From assembly GCA_963784195.1 (NCBI GenBank), contig CAWARA010000020.1:1-64000 (forward strand): a stretch of 64,000 nt of DNA. Reading direction: 5' to 3'. Position 1 is the first letter of the stretch. Each line of letters begins with the position of its first letter. Positions 21,199-31,800 of the stretch are shown here, in pieces. The DNA is from CAVQAH01 sp963784195. GTDB lineage: Bacteria > Acidobacteriota > Vicinamibacteria > Vicinamibacterales > 2-12-FULL-66-21. Below the pieces are notes generated by a model. It made no database searches. It saw only the letters and a list, made by a program, of their open reading frames with translations, and had not been told where the DNA came from. Made by a program: the position numbers and the translations under genes.

Positions 21199-21552
21199 AT
21201 GGACAGAGCCGACGGCCCGGACAAGCCCAGCACTGACGTGATCCAGGGGACGCTGGACATGCTGATCCTCAAGACCCTCAGCCTCGAACCGATGCACGGG
21301 TTCGGCATCGCCCGCCGCGTCGAGCAGGTCTCGCGGGGCGTATTCAAGGTCAACCCAGGATCGTTGCTGACGGCGTTGCAGAGACTGGAGCGCGCGGGCT
21401 GGCTGAGCGCCGAATGGCAGCAAACCGCCAATTCCCGGCGCGCGAAGATCTACACGCTCACCCGGGCGGGCCGGAAACAACTCGAAATCGAAACGACGGA
21501 GTGGACTCGTCGGGCGTCCGCGATCGCCCGCCTCCTGAAAGCAGAGGCCTAG
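21199..21552 (+). CDS. PadR-family transcriptional regulator
   Basis: 117 residues, intact. Winged helix: IQGTLDMLILKTLSLEPMHG, FGIARRVEQVSRGVFKVNPG, SLLTALQRLERAGWLSAEW, YTLTRAGRKQLEIE, and a C-terminal helix for dimerisation. The ADOP starts 4 bases after the stop, so they are co-transcribed. PadR proteins usually repress in response to small aromatic or drug-like ligands, so the permease may be induced by such stress (inference). Confidence 0.92.
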   Translation: MDRADGPDKPSTDVIQGTLDMLILKTLSLEPMHGFGIARRVEQVSRGVFKVNPGSLLTALQRLERAGWLSAEWQQTANSRRAKIYTLTRAGRKQLEIETTEWTRRASAIARLLKAEA

Positions 21553-21556
21553 CACC

Positions 21557-24202
21557 ATGGCTCTATGGCGTCAGCTCACGCGAGGCCTCCACGCGCTCAC
21601 CCATCGCGACGCCGCCGACCGGGACGTGGCAGACGAAGTCGAACACTATCTCGAGCAGGCGACCGCCGAGCATCTTGCCAGAGGACTTGCGCCGGCCGAC
21701 GCGCGGCGCGCCGCCCGGCTGGAGATCGGCAATCCCGCATCTCTCCGCGAGGAAGTCCGGTCGTCCGGTTGGGAGCACACGATCGAAACGCTGATGACCG
21801 ACCTGCGCTACGCCGCGCGCCGTCTTCGCCGCAGCCCCGGCTTTGCCTGCGTTGCCATCGTCACGCTCGGATTGGGCATCGGCGCCAGTACGTCGGTCTT
21901 CAGCGCCGCGAACCCGATTCTGTTCGAGAGGCTTCCCTACCCACAGGCACAGCGCATCGTGACGATCTGGGAGGAGCGCAAGGACGGCGGACGCCTTGCC
22001 TCCACCTTTGGCGCGTATCGCGCGATGGTCGAGCGATGCCATGCGTTCGAGGCTCTCGCGGTGATGCGGGCCTGGCAGCCGACGATCGTCGGCGGTACGC
22101 AGCCAGAGCGCGTCGAGGGTCAGCGCGTCAGCGCCACGTACTTTCGGGTGCTGGGAGTCTCGCCGACGCTCGGCCGCGACCTCCTGGACGCCGAGGACGT
22201 GCTCAACGGACCTCGCGTCGCCATCGTCAGCGACGGGTTGTGGCGCCGCCGGTTCGGCGCGGATCCGTCGATCCTCGGCCGGCAGATCACCCTGGATGAC
22301 GTCAGCTACACCATTGTCGGAGTGATGCCTCCGCGATTCGAGAACGTCCTCACACCGGCCGCTGAAGTCTGGGCGCCGTTGCAGTACGACCGGGCGCTGC
22401 CGCCCCAGGGCCGTGAGTGGGGCCACCACCTGCGCATTGTCGGACGCCTGCGACAGGACGCGAGCCTGGAGCAGGCCCGCGGCGAGCTCGACCAGCTGCT
22501 GCGCGACATGGCCACCATTTACGGAACCGCGATCGCCGATTACGGAGTGCCGGCCCAATTCATCGTGACCTCGCTCCAGCACGACATCACGGGAGCCGTC
22601 AGGCCTGCCTTTGTCGCCGTGCTCGGCGCTGTGGGCTTGCTGCTCGCAATTGCCTGCGTCAACGTCACGAACCTCTTGCTTGGACGCGGGGCGCAGCGTC
22701 GGGGCGAGTTCGCGATGCGAGCGGCGCTCGGCGCCGGCCGCGGCCGACTCATTCGGCAGTTGCTCACGGAAAGCGTGTTGCTCGCACTGCTCGGCGGGGG
22801 CCTGGGCCTGCTGGCTGCCACGGTTGGCGTGCGCGCGCTCGTGGCGCTCAGTCCACCTGAGCTCCCTCGAGCGAATGCGATTGAGCTGGACACCACTGTG
22901 TTCGCGTTCGCTCTTGGCGTCAGCATGCTGATTGGAATCGCAGTTGGCCTGATTCCCGGCCTGCACGCGTCGCGGACCGATCTTCATTCTGGCATGCACC
23001 CAGGATCGCGACATACGGCGAGCCACCAGTTCACGAGGCGCCTGCTCGTCGTCGCGGAAGTGGCGCTCGCGCTCGTCCTGCTCGTCAGCGCCGGCCTCTT
23101 GCTGCGCAGTCTCCAGCGCCTGATCTCGATCTCTCCAGGATTCGACCCCTCACACCTGCTCACGATGCAGGTGCAGACATCACTTCGTTTCGATACAAGC
23201 ACGACACACAACTTCTACGAACGGGCGCTGGATGCGGTCCGCGATGTTCCGGGGGTCGAGACAGCGGCTTTCTCGAGCCAGCTGCCTCTGAGCGGCGATC
23301 TCGACGAGTACGGCGTGCACTTCGAACCTGAGCCCGGTGGTCCGCCCGAAGGTGGCTACAGTACGTTTCGGTACGCCGTCACGCCCGGCTATCTCGAGAC
23401 GATGGGTATACCGCTGCTCAAGGGCCGGATGCTCGACGAACGTGACGGGTCAGGCGCGCCGATCTCTGTGCTTATCAGCGAGTCGCTGGCGACCCGCAAG
23501 TTTGGCAGCGTCGATCCAATCGGCAAGCGACTTTATGTCGGCCGTCAGGGTCAACCCTGGTACACCATCGTCGGCGTGGTAGGTGATGTGAAGCAGGCAT
23601 CGCTCGCGGCCAGCCAATCGGATGCCGTGTACATCACGACGAAGCAGTGGTACTTCGCCGACAACGTGCTGACGCTCGTCGTTCGCGCGCGAGGCGACGC
23701 CGCGACGCTCGCCCCGGCAGTCAGGAACGCCATCTGGTCGGTCAACAAGGATCAACCCGTGGTGCGCATCGCCATGATGGACGAGCTCCTGGCGGCGACC
23801 GCCGCCGAACGTCGCTTCGCCATGATTCTGTTTGAAGTGTTCGCGCTCGTCGCGCTCGTGCTGGCAGCGACAGGTATCTATGGCGTGCTCGCAGGCAGCG
23901 TCGCCGAGCGCACGCGTGAGATCGGCATCCGCGCCGCCCTTGGAGCCTCGCGCCGCAACATCCTGGGTCTCGTGGTCGGTCAGGGAATGGCGCTGACCGC
24001 GATCGGGATTGTCATCGGGCTCGCGGGCGCGGCAGTCGCCACGGGCGGGCTCGAGACCCTGCTCTTCAGCGTGTCGAGGATCGATCCAATCACTTATGCG
24101 GGTGTGATTGCCATGCTGCTGATGGTCTCTGCGATCGCCTGCTGGATTCCAGCGCGACGCGCGGCATGGGTCGATCCGTCGATCACCTTGCGAGCGGAAT
24201 AG
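21557..24202 (+). CDS. ADOP-family ABC transporter permease (MacB/FtsX type)
   Basis: 881 residues in one intact frame. Prefix RDVADEVEHYLEQATAEHLA; first helix VAIVTLGLGIGASTSVFSAA; first MacB periplasmic domain (VSATYFRVLGVSPTLGRDL); central helices (LLLAIACVNVTNLLLGRGAQ, RLIRQLLTESVLLALLGGGL); second periplasmic domain (VTPGYLETMGIPLLKGRML); C-terminal FtsX helices (LAATGIYGVLAGSVAERTRE). No ATPase is nearby. The end is tail to tail with the next ADOP, 21 bases apart. Confidence 0.92.
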   Translation: MALWRQLTRGLHALTHRDAADRDVADEVEHYLEQATAEHLARGLAPADARRAARLEIGNPASLREEVRSSGWEHTIETLMTDLRYAARRLRRSPGFACVAIVTLGLGIGASTSVFSAANPILFERLPYPQAQRIVTIWEERKDGGRLASTFGAYRAMVERCHAFEALAVMRAWQPTIVGGTQPERVEGQRVSATYFRVLGVSPTLGRDLLDAEDVLNGPRVAIVSDGLWRRRFGADPSILGRQITLDDVSYTIVGVMPPRFENVLTPAAEVWAPLQYDRALPPQGREWGHHLRIVGRLRQDASLEQARGELDQLLRDMATIYGTAIADYGVPAQFIVTSLQHDITGAVRPAFVAVLGAVGLLLAIACVNVTNLLLGRGAQRRGEFAMRAALGAGRGRLIRQLLTESVLLALLGGGLGLLAATVGVRALVALSPPELPRANAIELDTTVFAFALGVSMLIGIAVGLIPGLHASRTDLHSGMHPGSRHTASHQFTRRLLVVAEVALALVLLVSAGLLLRSLQRLISISPGFDPSHLLTMQVQTSLRFDTSTTHNFYERALDAVRDVPGVETAAFSSQLPLSGDLDEYGVHFEPEPGGPPEGGYSTFRYAVTPGYLETMGIPLLKGRMLDERDGSGAPISVLISESLATRKFGSVDPIGKRLYVGRQGQPWYTIVGVVGDVKQASLAASQSDAVYITTKQWYFADNVLTLVVRARGDAATLAPAVRNAIWSVNKDQPVVRIAMMDELLAATAAERRFAMILFEVFALVALVLAATGIYGVLAGSVAERTREIGIRAALGASRRNILGLVVGQGMALTAIGIVIGLAGAAVATGGLETLLFSVSRIDPITYAGVIAMLLMVSAIACWIPARRAAWVDPSITLRAE

Positions 24203-24223
24203 GCCTCCGGGATCATCGGTATC

Positions 24224-26900
24224 TCAGTCGTTGCGCAGGACCATCGCCGGCTCCACGGCGATTGCGCGGCTGGCCGGCACCACACATGCGGCAAGCGCCA
24301 CAATCAGGAGGACGCTCCCGACTCCGATGAACGTCAGAGGGTCGATTGGCTTGACGCCAAACAGCAGATTCGACACCAGTCGCGTCAAGGCGAGCGCGCT
24401 CAGCAACCCGATGGCGATGCCGGCCGACACGACCCTCATGCCTTGCCCGACGACGAGCCGCAGCACATCACCCGGACGCCCGCCCAGAGCGAGCCGGATG
24501 CTGATGTCTTTCGAATGCTGCTGAACGTAGTAGGCCATCACGCCGTAGATTCCGATCGCCGACAGCAGCAACGCGACCATGGCGAAGCTCACGACCAGCA
24601 GGGACAGCGACCGTGGCTGGCTGAGTGACTGCGTCACCATCTCGTCGATCGTCGCCACATCTGAAAAGGGCAAGCCTGGATCGAGCTCGCGAACGATCTG
24701 ACGCACCGAGGGAAGGACCCTCGCCGCGTCGACTGTGGTGCGCAGGATGATGTAACGCGTACGCGCCGGCGCCCCGTCAGCCGGCAGGACCCCGCGCGCC
24801 GTCATCGGCCAGTAGACGGCACCGTCGTCCGACCGATCGAGGCCCGCGTATTTCACATCGCTCACGACCCCGACCACGGTGGTCCACGGGCATGTCGTGC
24901 AACCACCTTCTTTGAAGCGCTTGCCGACGACGTTCTCGGTCGGGAAGAAGCGCCTGGCCCACGCCCGATCGACGATGACGGCATCGACCGAGGGCCCGCG
25001 GCCATCGCGATCGTCGAACAACCGGCCATGTATCAGCGGCAGCCCGAGCAGGCGGAAATAGTCCGGTGTCACCCAGACCCACGGCGCAACTGGCTGAGAC
25101 TCCCCCGGTGGAGTCGGTTTCTCCTCCAGCTCGAAGTTGTTGAAGTTGCCGACGTCATCTGGCGGGCGGCCATCCGAGAACGCCACCGCTGAGACACCAG
25201 GCAGCGCTTCGACGCGACGCTGAAGCTCGTCCCAGAATGTCAGGACTCGCCCCGGGTCTTCGTACTGAGCGGACGGCAATGAGATCGATCCGCTGAGGAG
25301 GTTTCTGGTGTCGAAGCCGATCTCCACCCCGCCAAGCTTGTTCAGGCTCACGAGGAGCAATCCAGCGACGACCAGCAGCGGCGTCGCAATCGCGAACTGC
25401 GTGCCGACGAGCGCGCGACGCAGACGACGGACCGAGACGCTTCCCGTCGATGACCGGCTCGCCGACCGCAGCGATACATCGAGTGTGCCGCCGCTGCCGT
25501 GCAGCGCCGGCACGAGACCAAAGAGCAGGCCTGCAGACACGGTCAATGCAACGAGCACCCATAGCACGAGCCCGTCGAGCGCAATCTCGCCTGTGCGCGG
25601 GAAGTAGGCAGCTCCGAAGTTCTGCAACATGCGGACCCCTGCCCAGGCCACCGCCAGGCCGACGAGCGCCGCACCGAACGCGAGCAGCGCACTCTCGGCC
25701 AGCAGGTAGCGGACGACGCGATCGCGTGAGGCGCCGAGAGCCGCGCGGACGGCCAGCTCGCGCCGGCGGCTCGTGACCCGCGCAATCAGGAGGTTCGAGG
25801 CGTTCGCGCACGCGATCAGCCAGACGAGGCCGACGCCGCCCAGAGCCAGTGCAACGGTCGCGCCTATGTCGCCGACCACGGCCTCCTTGAGATCCGTCAT
25901 CGTCCAGATTGCGCGCTCGTCCTGATACGACGACTTCCACAACGGAAAGATTCGCTTGGTGATGGCGCGCAATTCTTCGGCCGCGGCTGGCCGGTCTGCT
26001 TCGCTTCGCAGCCGTGCGAGCACCGTGATGAAGAATGGCCCTTTGCGTGATGGCGGACGCCACTGGGCGGCCGCAAAGAAGTCCTGACGACGCTCGAGCG
26101 GTGAGTTCGTCGGTGGAAGAACGCCGGCGACGGTGTGATCGACACCGTCGAGGCGAATTGGCTTCCCGATGACGTCGGGTCGGCCGCCAAGGCGGCGCTG
26201 CCAGAATCCATGCGACAGGATGGCCGCCGGAGGACTGCCGGGCCGGCCGTCGGCCTCTGCGAAATCACGGCCGAGAGCCGGACGAATCCCGAGCAGCGAG
26301 AAGTACGTCCACGTGACGACCCGTCCTCTGATTCGTTCGGCGACTTCGCCGTCGCTGAACGCTGCTTCTCTGTCGGTAAAGCCGGCGACCCGTTCGAATC
26401 TCGTCTGTTGCGCCTCGAGCGCCTGGTAGTCCACGACCGAGAAGCGGAATCGGTTCGGCGGCGAGTCCGTATAGATACGAACGAGCCGCTGCGCGTCGTG
26501 ATACGGAAGCGGCCGGAGGAGCGCGGCGTTGACGGCGCTGAAGATGGCGGTCGTCGCGCCGATTCCCAGACCGACCGTCGCGACGATCGTCAGGGCCATC
26601 ATCGGCGATCGCAGCAGGCCGCGAAACGAGATGCGGAAATCCTGGACCAGATCGTCGAGCATCAGGCCTCGTCGCATGCGCCGCTCCTTCTGTTGATCCT
26701 GCTGACGGCAGTACTCGCGAGCCCGCTCGAGATCGCCGAACTGCCGGCAGTGCCTCGCGCCTGGCGTCGGTGGACGACAGTCCGCCCTCTTGCAGCTCCT
26801 GCACCCGCATTTCGAGGTGAAGCTGCAATTCCTCGTTGACGTCGGACGCTACGGTTTCGGGCCGGCGTCCCAGATACCAGAATGGGCGGCGCGAGGGCAT
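24224..26900 (-). CDS. ADOP-family ABC transporter permease, one frameshift near its N-terminus
   Basis: About 890 residues. The prefix domain begins MPSRRPFWYLGRRPETVASD at ATG 26900 (AAGGGGAG upstream) and continues VNEELQLHLEMRVQELQEGG; an indel near 26750 moves the rest into the frame containing QFGDLERAREY and MRRGLMLDDLVQDFRISFRG. MacB-PCD motifs follow: VGLGIGATTAIFSAVNAALL, LIACANASNLLIARVTSRRR, LLSAIGIYGVMAYYVQQHSK. A GGCTTCPW loop in the second periplasmic domain is unusual for the family. It lacks an adjacent PadR gene. If the frameshift were real, a shorter product could start at ATG 26677. Confidence 0.85.
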
Positions 26901-27049
26901 CGTTGCTCCCCTTAGACGGTGTGGGGAGCGTTCAGGTTAGCGCATTTCCCACGCGGTATGAAGCACGCCGGCGTCCGAAGTAGAATGCACCGGTTTGACC
27001 CGACGAAAGGGCCGTCACGGCTGAGTTGCACCCTGTTGAGGAGGACGAT

Positions 27050-27724
27050 ATGCGTCTCGGAAGAATGTTGTTCGTGGGAATCACTGCCGGCCTGTTGATT
27101 TACGCGTCGCCCGCTGCCCAGCAGGACGCGGACCGCAAAGTCGCCGGGGGCGGCGTCACGGCCAAGGGATGGCAGGGCAAGGCCGATGCCGGTAACAAAC
27201 AGGGCCTGACGGTCGCCGACTCGAAATTCGCCAACGAAGGTAGCGGATATCGCGTCACCACGGGTCCGGCGGCCATCTACTGGAATCCAGCCAATGCGGC
27301 GAAGGGGGACTTCACCGTCAAAGCCTCGTTCACGGAACCCAAGCAGACGTTCAACCACCCGCATCCGTTTGGTGTGTTCATTGGCGGCAGCCAGCTCGAT
27401 ACCGACACGCCGAGCATGCTTTATTGCGTGGCGTATCGGAACGGCAACTTCATCGTCCGCCAGTTTGCGGCCGGGAAGGTCAATAACATCGTTCAACGAA
27501 CGCCAAACGCCGCGGTCAAGACGGCAGCCGGACCGGATGCCGAGGTGACCCAGGAGGTCGGTTGGGTCGTGAAGGGCGATCGTGTCGAGTGCGTCATCAA
27601 CGGCACGTCGGTCTGGGGATCCGAGAAGTCCGCGATTCCCGGCTTCTCGAGTGACGGCATCACCGGAATCCGCGTCAGCCACAACTCCGACGCGGTCGTG
27701 ACCAGTTTTGCTCTCGGAAAGTAA
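27050..27724 (+). CDS. secreted jelly-roll / LamG-like (DUF1080-related) protein
   Basis: 224 residues from ATG 27050, preceded by GAGGAGGA. Signal peptide MRLGRMLFVGITAGLLIY ending near ASPAAQQ. The mature part resembles concanavalin/LamG-type beta-sandwiches of the 3-keto-disaccharide hydrolase (DUF1080) group: YWNPANAAKGDFTVKASFTE, HPFGVFIGGSQLDTD, MLYCVAYRNGNFIVRQF, IPGFSSDGITGIRVSHN. No catalytic residue is identifiable. Probably a periplasmic carbohydrate-binding or hydrolase-like protein; the function is uncertain. Confidence 0.7.
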   Translation: MRLGRMLFVGITAGLLIYASPAAQQDADRKVAGGGVTAKGWQGKADAGNKQGLTVADSKFANEGSGYRVTTGPAAIYWNPANAAKGDFTVKASFTEPKQTFNHPHPFGVFIGGSQLDTDTPSMLYCVAYRNGNFIVRQFAAGKVNNIVQRTPNAAVKTAAGPDAEVTQEVGWVVKGDRVECVINGTSVWGSEKSAIPGFSSDGITGIRVSHNSDAVVTSFALGK

Positions 27725-28008
27725 CCACTTCGATCACAGCCCGGTTGCGCGCGGCCCTGCGTAACCGGGCTCACCCTGCCGCTCGACCACCCTCCTCAGC
27801 TGTTACAAAATTGTTACGGATGAGCCGTTCTGATCGCACTCGTTCGGCCCGTTTGTCTCACCGTCGATCCACCGCTGCACCCGAAAGTGTCGTCCATAAC
27901 TAATTGACAATTAATAGGTTCCAGCCACAGCGACAGTCTCGTCATCGACCAGGCGCGCCAGTTTTTAAACCAGGCGCGGAATGTGCAGGATTGTCATTGG
28001 ACGGACTT

Positions 28009-28215
28009 ATGAAGGCAACCACAGTCACATGTCTCTTCGTGAGCAAGGATGGCCGGCTTGCTGTTCATCTTATGGAATCGCCGGTGCCGGCCCAGCATGA
28101 AATCCCTGCCGCACCTCCCGGCATGATGCACGCCTGCCGCGTGCTCGGCATTGCGGGGGTCCGGGTCTTCAAGCGGACAGTCGAAGGCGCGCTGCCCGTT
28201 TACGAAGAAATCTAG
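28009..28215 (+). CDS. small hypothetical protein
   Basis: 68 residues from ATG 28009 (weak GGACGG upstream): MKATTVTCLFVSKDGRLAV, then HLMESPVPAQHEIPAAPPG and a C-terminus VRVFKRTVEGALPVYEEI. Its regular beta-like pattern suggests a real product, but no family is recognised. The 284 bases before it hold only a TAATTG-A-CAATTA palindrome at 27901-27913. Confidence 0.4.
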   Translation: MKATTVTCLFVSKDGRLAVHLMESPVPAQHEIPAAPPGMMHACRVLGIAGVRVFKRTVEGALPVYEEI

Positions 28216-28242
28216 TCATCACAAAACCCCGTCATTTCATCA

Positions 28243-28265
28243 TCGGGCCGTCATGACCTGACGGC
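28243..28265. repeat. hairpin GGGCCGTCA-TGACC-TGACGGCCC
   Basis: Perfect 9-bp stem between the small hypothetical gene and the FG-GAP gene. No T-run follows on either strand, so I do not call it an intrinsic terminator; it could still mark a transcript end. Confidence 0.5.
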
Positions 28266-28342
28266 CCGCGGACCCGATGCGGGCGCTGTCGAGCAATCCC
28301 TTGCTATCGTCGGGCCCCGCCGTGGAGTACAAGGGCGAGGCC

Positions 28343-30055
28343 ATGTACTTCAAAGTCTTGATCGTTGTCTCCGCTCTCGCCATCTCATCATCCGCTGCCC
28401 AGCAACCTCCGCAACCGCAGCCAGCCGGCGCGACGACCGGTGTGCCGACCATGGCTGACGCGCAGGCGCGCATGGCAGCGAGCGATTTTGCCGGCGCAGC
28501 GAAGCTGCTCGAAGCGATCACAGGTCAGACGCCGGGGAACCCGCGCGCGTGGCAGATGCTCGGCACGGCGTACCTCCGCTCGAAGGAAGCCGATCGCGCG
28601 ATCGTGGCTTTCGGGAAGGTACTCGAGCTCCAGCCGCAATCGTGGCAGGCGGTCTACAACCTGGGTGCGGCGCACGCCCTGAAGAAAGATTCGACGCAGG
28701 CGTTCGAATGGCTCGCGAAAGCGCGGGCGAGCCACCAGATCGACATGTCCCAGATCGATCAGGACGCCAACCTCACGGCACTTCGCACCGATCCGCGATT
28801 TGCGCGGCTCCGCCCGACCGAGGCCGACTTCGCAAACACGTTCATCGAACCGGTGACGATTGTTCGCGAGTGGCGCGGAGAGTCCGCCAACGATCAGTTC
28901 GGCTGGATCGCACGAAATCTCGGCGATGTCGACGGAGATCGTCTGGGCGAGGTCGTCACCTCAGCGCCAACCAAAGCCATTGGCGGCGCCAGCGCCGGCC
29001 GTATCTATGTCTACTCCTCCGGAACCAGCAGCCTGCTGTGGACGGCGGATGGCCAGCCCGGCGATCAACTGGGTCTCGGCGTCGAGTCGGCAGGCGATAC
29101 CAATAAGGACGGCACACCCGACGTCATCGCCAGTGCGCCGGGCGGCGGATACGCGAAGGTGTACTCGGGCAACGACGGCCGCGTGCTGCTGACCCTTCGC
29201 GCGGAGGACCGGGCCGACACATTCGGCCGTCACGTCGCGGGAGCCGGCGACGTCGACCGCGATGGCTACGAGGATGTCATCGTCGGCGCTCCTGGGAACG
29301 ATGCGGGCGGTGACGGCGCCGGCCGCGCCTACGTCTACTCGGGCAAAGACGGTCGCGTGCTTCTGACGTTGACCGGCGAGCGCGCGCAGGATTCGTTCGG
29401 CAGTGCCGTCGCAGGGTACGCGAAGGGAACGTCCATGCTCCTCCTGGTGGGCGCTCCTGGCGCAGGGCCGTCGCGACGCGGACGCACGTACGTTTACGAT
29501 TCGCTCACGCCGAAACCAAAGTTCGTCATCGACGCGGATGAAACGGGCGGCGCGCTCGGCGCAATGTTCCTGTCCGTGCCCGGCGACGTCGATGGCGACG
29601 GTGTTGTTGACGCCTACGCGTCGGACTTCGCAAACAGCGCGAAAGGACCGTCCACCGGCCGCACGGTCGTGCACTCCGGCAAGGACGGGCGGCCGCTGCT
29701 GACGCTCACGGGAGAAACGGCGGGAGAAGGATTCGGCACGAGTCCGTCGGTGGCCGGTGACGTGAATGGAGACGGCCACGCCGATTTGATCGTCGGCGCG
29801 TGGCAGTACGCCGGCGCCGCGATCAGCGGCGGACGCGCGTACCTGTATTCAGGCAAAGATGGCAAGCTGCTCAAGACGTATACCTGTCGGACGCCCGGCG
29901 ACACCTTTGGATTCGATGCCGTCACGCTCGGCGATATCGACGCGGATGGGATGGACGATCTGTTGATCACGTCTGCCTGGTCAGGCGTCCGCGGTTTTCA
30001 CTCGGGTCGAATCTTCGTGATCTCGAGCGGTATCAGCAAGGCTTCCGCGAAGTGA
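28343..30055 (+). CDS. exported FG-GAP (integrin-alpha-like) beta-propeller with N-terminal TPR
   Basis: 570 residues from ATG 28343. Signal peptide FKVLIVVSALAISSSAAQQ, a Pro/Gln linker, then two or three TPR motifs (AWQMLGTAYLRSKEADRAIV, WQAVYNLGAAHALKKDSTQA) at about residues 55-135. Residues from about 180 hold seven FG-GAP blades with calcium-type loops: DVDGDRLGEV, DTNKDGTPDV, DVDRDGYEDV, DVDGDGVVDA, DVNGDGHADL, DIDADGMDDL. FG-GAP propellers mediate protein or carbohydrate binding at the surface or periplasm; partners are unknown. The frame is intact. Confidence 0.88.
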   Translation: MYFKVLIVVSALAISSSAAQQPPQPQPAGATTGVPTMADAQARMAASDFAGAAKLLEAITGQTPGNPRAWQMLGTAYLRSKEADRAIVAFGKVLELQPQSWQAVYNLGAAHALKKDSTQAFEWLAKARASHQIDMSQIDQDANLTALRTDPRFARLRPTEADFANTFIEPVTIVREWRGESANDQFGWIARNLGDVDGDRLGEVVTSAPTKAIGGASAGRIYVYSSGTSSLLWTADGQPGDQLGLGVESAGDTNKDGTPDVIASAPGGGYAKVYSGNDGRVLLTLRAEDRADTFGRHVAGAGDVDRDGYEDVIVGAPGNDAGGDGAGRAYVYSGKDGRVLLTLTGERAQDSFGSAVAGYAKGTSMLLLVGAPGAGPSRRGRTYVYDSLTPKPKFVIDADETGGALGAMFLSVPGDVDGDGVVDAYASDFANSAKGPSTGRTVVHSGKDGRPLLTLTGETAGEGFGTSPSVAGDVNGDGHADLIVGAWQYAGAAISGGRAYLYSGKDGKLLKTYTCRTPGDTFGFDAVTLGDIDADGMDDLLITSAWSGVRGFHSGRIFVISSGISKASAK

Positions 30056-30058
30056 GCC

Positions 30059-30740
30059 CTATCGTGTGCTGACCTGGGCCCGTGCAAGCGTCATCACTTC
30101 GCGCCGCAGCAGCACCGACTCACTCGCCGTGAGCAGGAACGGGCCTGGTGACGCGTCGACGAGGTCTCGCGGGAGGAATTCGCGGCGCATCAAACCCTTC
30201 CTGGGATGGCCGGTCAGTTGAAGCAGGTAGTGGCCGAGCTCGTGAGCCACCACGCGCCCGGCCGTCTGCGCGACGATGCGATCGCTCACTTGGGTAGGTA
30301 AGTCCCTGAACTTCGTCCCAGCGAAATAAACCCGGGACAAGACATTCGTGATACCGGCGAGCGAAATGAATATTGCGGGGGTCAGCCTGCCATCCTCATC
30401 GCGCGCAACCCACCCCATGACGGCAGCACCATTTGAAAGGTAACGTGCGGGAACCGACAGGACCCTGACCGACACGCGCGCGTCATCAGGCTTCGACGGC
30501 GAGCCGTACCTGCCGGAGCTGACGGCAATGCCGGCGGCGCCCCAAATCAGGCGAACCTGTTCGACGGCTGATTCGATTTGCCATTCCCTCAGCGCGCCAG
30601 GCTGGTCGATCGCCAAATGAACGCTCGCCGGCCGCGAACTCCTGTCCGGCGGCCACGGGTGCAGCGGTGATCAGTGTCGCCACAAGCGCGCACACCTGAG
30701 CAACAAACGGACGTGTCTTCTTCGCGACCTGCGTACTCAT
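30059..30740 (-). CDS. exported zincin-like metallopeptidase, one frameshift
   Basis: The C-terminal frame holds HELGHYLLQLTGHPRKGLMR: an HExxH zinc helix, a third His and a Met-turn-like GLM, as in metzincin-like proteins, although the gap to the third His is longer than in classical metzincins. The N-terminal frame gives MSTQVAKKTRPFVAQVCALV with a signal peptide (ATLITAAPVAAGQ) from ATG 30740. The frames join near 30650 (SVHLAIDQPGALREWQ follows). Restored length is about 225 residues. Probable periplasmic or secreted peptidase; the substrate is unknown. Confidence 0.65.
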
Positions 30741-30887
30741 CGCGCCACCAGGAGGATGTCTGTCCCCTTCCTTCTGATAGGCAATGACTGGGGGCCGGTT
30801 TCGTTTCTCGGGGCGCGCCTTCGCTTCGAGCGCCGACGGATAGATGTTCACACCGCGTAGGCGTGTGCTCGAAGCTTCTGCGTAAGG

Positions 30888-31733
30888 TCACACGATGACC
30901 GACCGTGCCTGAACGAGCGGCGCAGCGAGTGACCGCTCTCCGGTCGTGACGATTCGATCGATGGCCTGCGCGGGCGGCAGGGCGTTGAACAGGAGCCGCC
31001 AGGCGGTATCGTCGCTCAACACGATCGTCGTCGTCGCGCGATCGGCGGCGCCCGCCCACAGCGACCACTGCCCTCCATCCCGCCGCAGCGTCCACACGCC
31101 GCCGGAAGGGCCGGTGACGTCGATGGTGACCGTCGCGCCCTCGTCAGCGGCGGTCTCACGATACGCATGCGGCAACCCGCGCACCGCGATCAGCAGGAAC
31201 GCCGCCAGCCACGCCGGGTCGTGAAGCGGCGCCGCTCCGACGGCGTCGCGGATCTGCATCTGGTGATGAAACTGCTCGGTGAACTCGCGGCCGATGTCGA
31301 ACCACCCGGCCGACGCGTCCTCGCCCGCCCACGAGACCGGGAAGAGTGCCGGCGCATCGAGCGGCAGCGACTCGACGAACGCGGCCAGGTCCTCGCTGGC
31401 TCGCGCGTAGAGATCGGTCATCACGCGCGGACTCAAGCGCCGCGCCACCCCAACCCATTGCTGATTCAAATCGTTGATGAACGCGACGAACTCTCGCTCG
31501 TTCGCCGGCGGATGCTCTGGCTTCGGAGGCTCGTGCCGATCGCGATGAAACGAGAGCCGCCTCATCGTCGTGTCGAGCAGGTGCGCGACGACGTCACGGA
31601 CGAGCCAGCGGCCCGCGACAGTTGGCCGATCCCAGTCGGCCGGGGTGATCTCGTTCAGCAACGCAACCAGCTCGCGGCTGACCGGCCGGAAGTACGGCCG
31701 GGTATCGGTTACGGGAACAGCATTCAGCGACAC
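30888..31733 (-). CDS. mycothiol-dependent maleylpyruvate isomerase-like (MDMPI/DinB fold) protein
   Basis: 281 residues from GTG 31733. The N-terminal four-helix MDMPI region is visible: LVALLNEITPADWDRPTVAG, RWLVRDVVAHLLDTTMRRLS. Residues from about 190 form an SCP2-like C-terminal domain (VTIDVTGPSGGVWTLRR, DDTAWRLLFN). These DinB-fold enzymes coordinate a metal through three His and often act on thiol conjugates; His51 and the later FHHQMQIRDAVG fit. Mycothiol is absent from Acidobacteria as far as known, so the substrate probably differs. Confidence 0.75.
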   Translation of the reverse strand: MSLNAVPVTDTRPYFRPVSRELVALLNEITPADWDRPTVAGRWLVRDVVAHLLDTTMRRLSFHRDRHEPPKPEHPPANEREFVAFINDLNQQWVGVARRLSPRVMTDLYARASEDLAAFVESLPLDAPALFPVSWAGEDASAGWFDIGREFTEQFHHQMQIRDAVGAAPLHDPAWLAAFLLIAVRGLPHAYRETAADEGATVTIDVTGPSGGVWTLRRDGGQWSLWAGAADRATTTIVLSDDTAWRLLFNALPPAQAIDRIVTTGERSLAAPLVQARSVIV

Positions 31734-31800
31734 GCTATATCCGCCTCCAACGGACCAACCAGTCGCGAGATTCTGGACGGCCGCGCGTCGTAGCGAGACA

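Noticed and set aside
28243..28265. Rho-independent terminator
   Set aside because: The hairpin is perfect but no T-tract follows on either strand.
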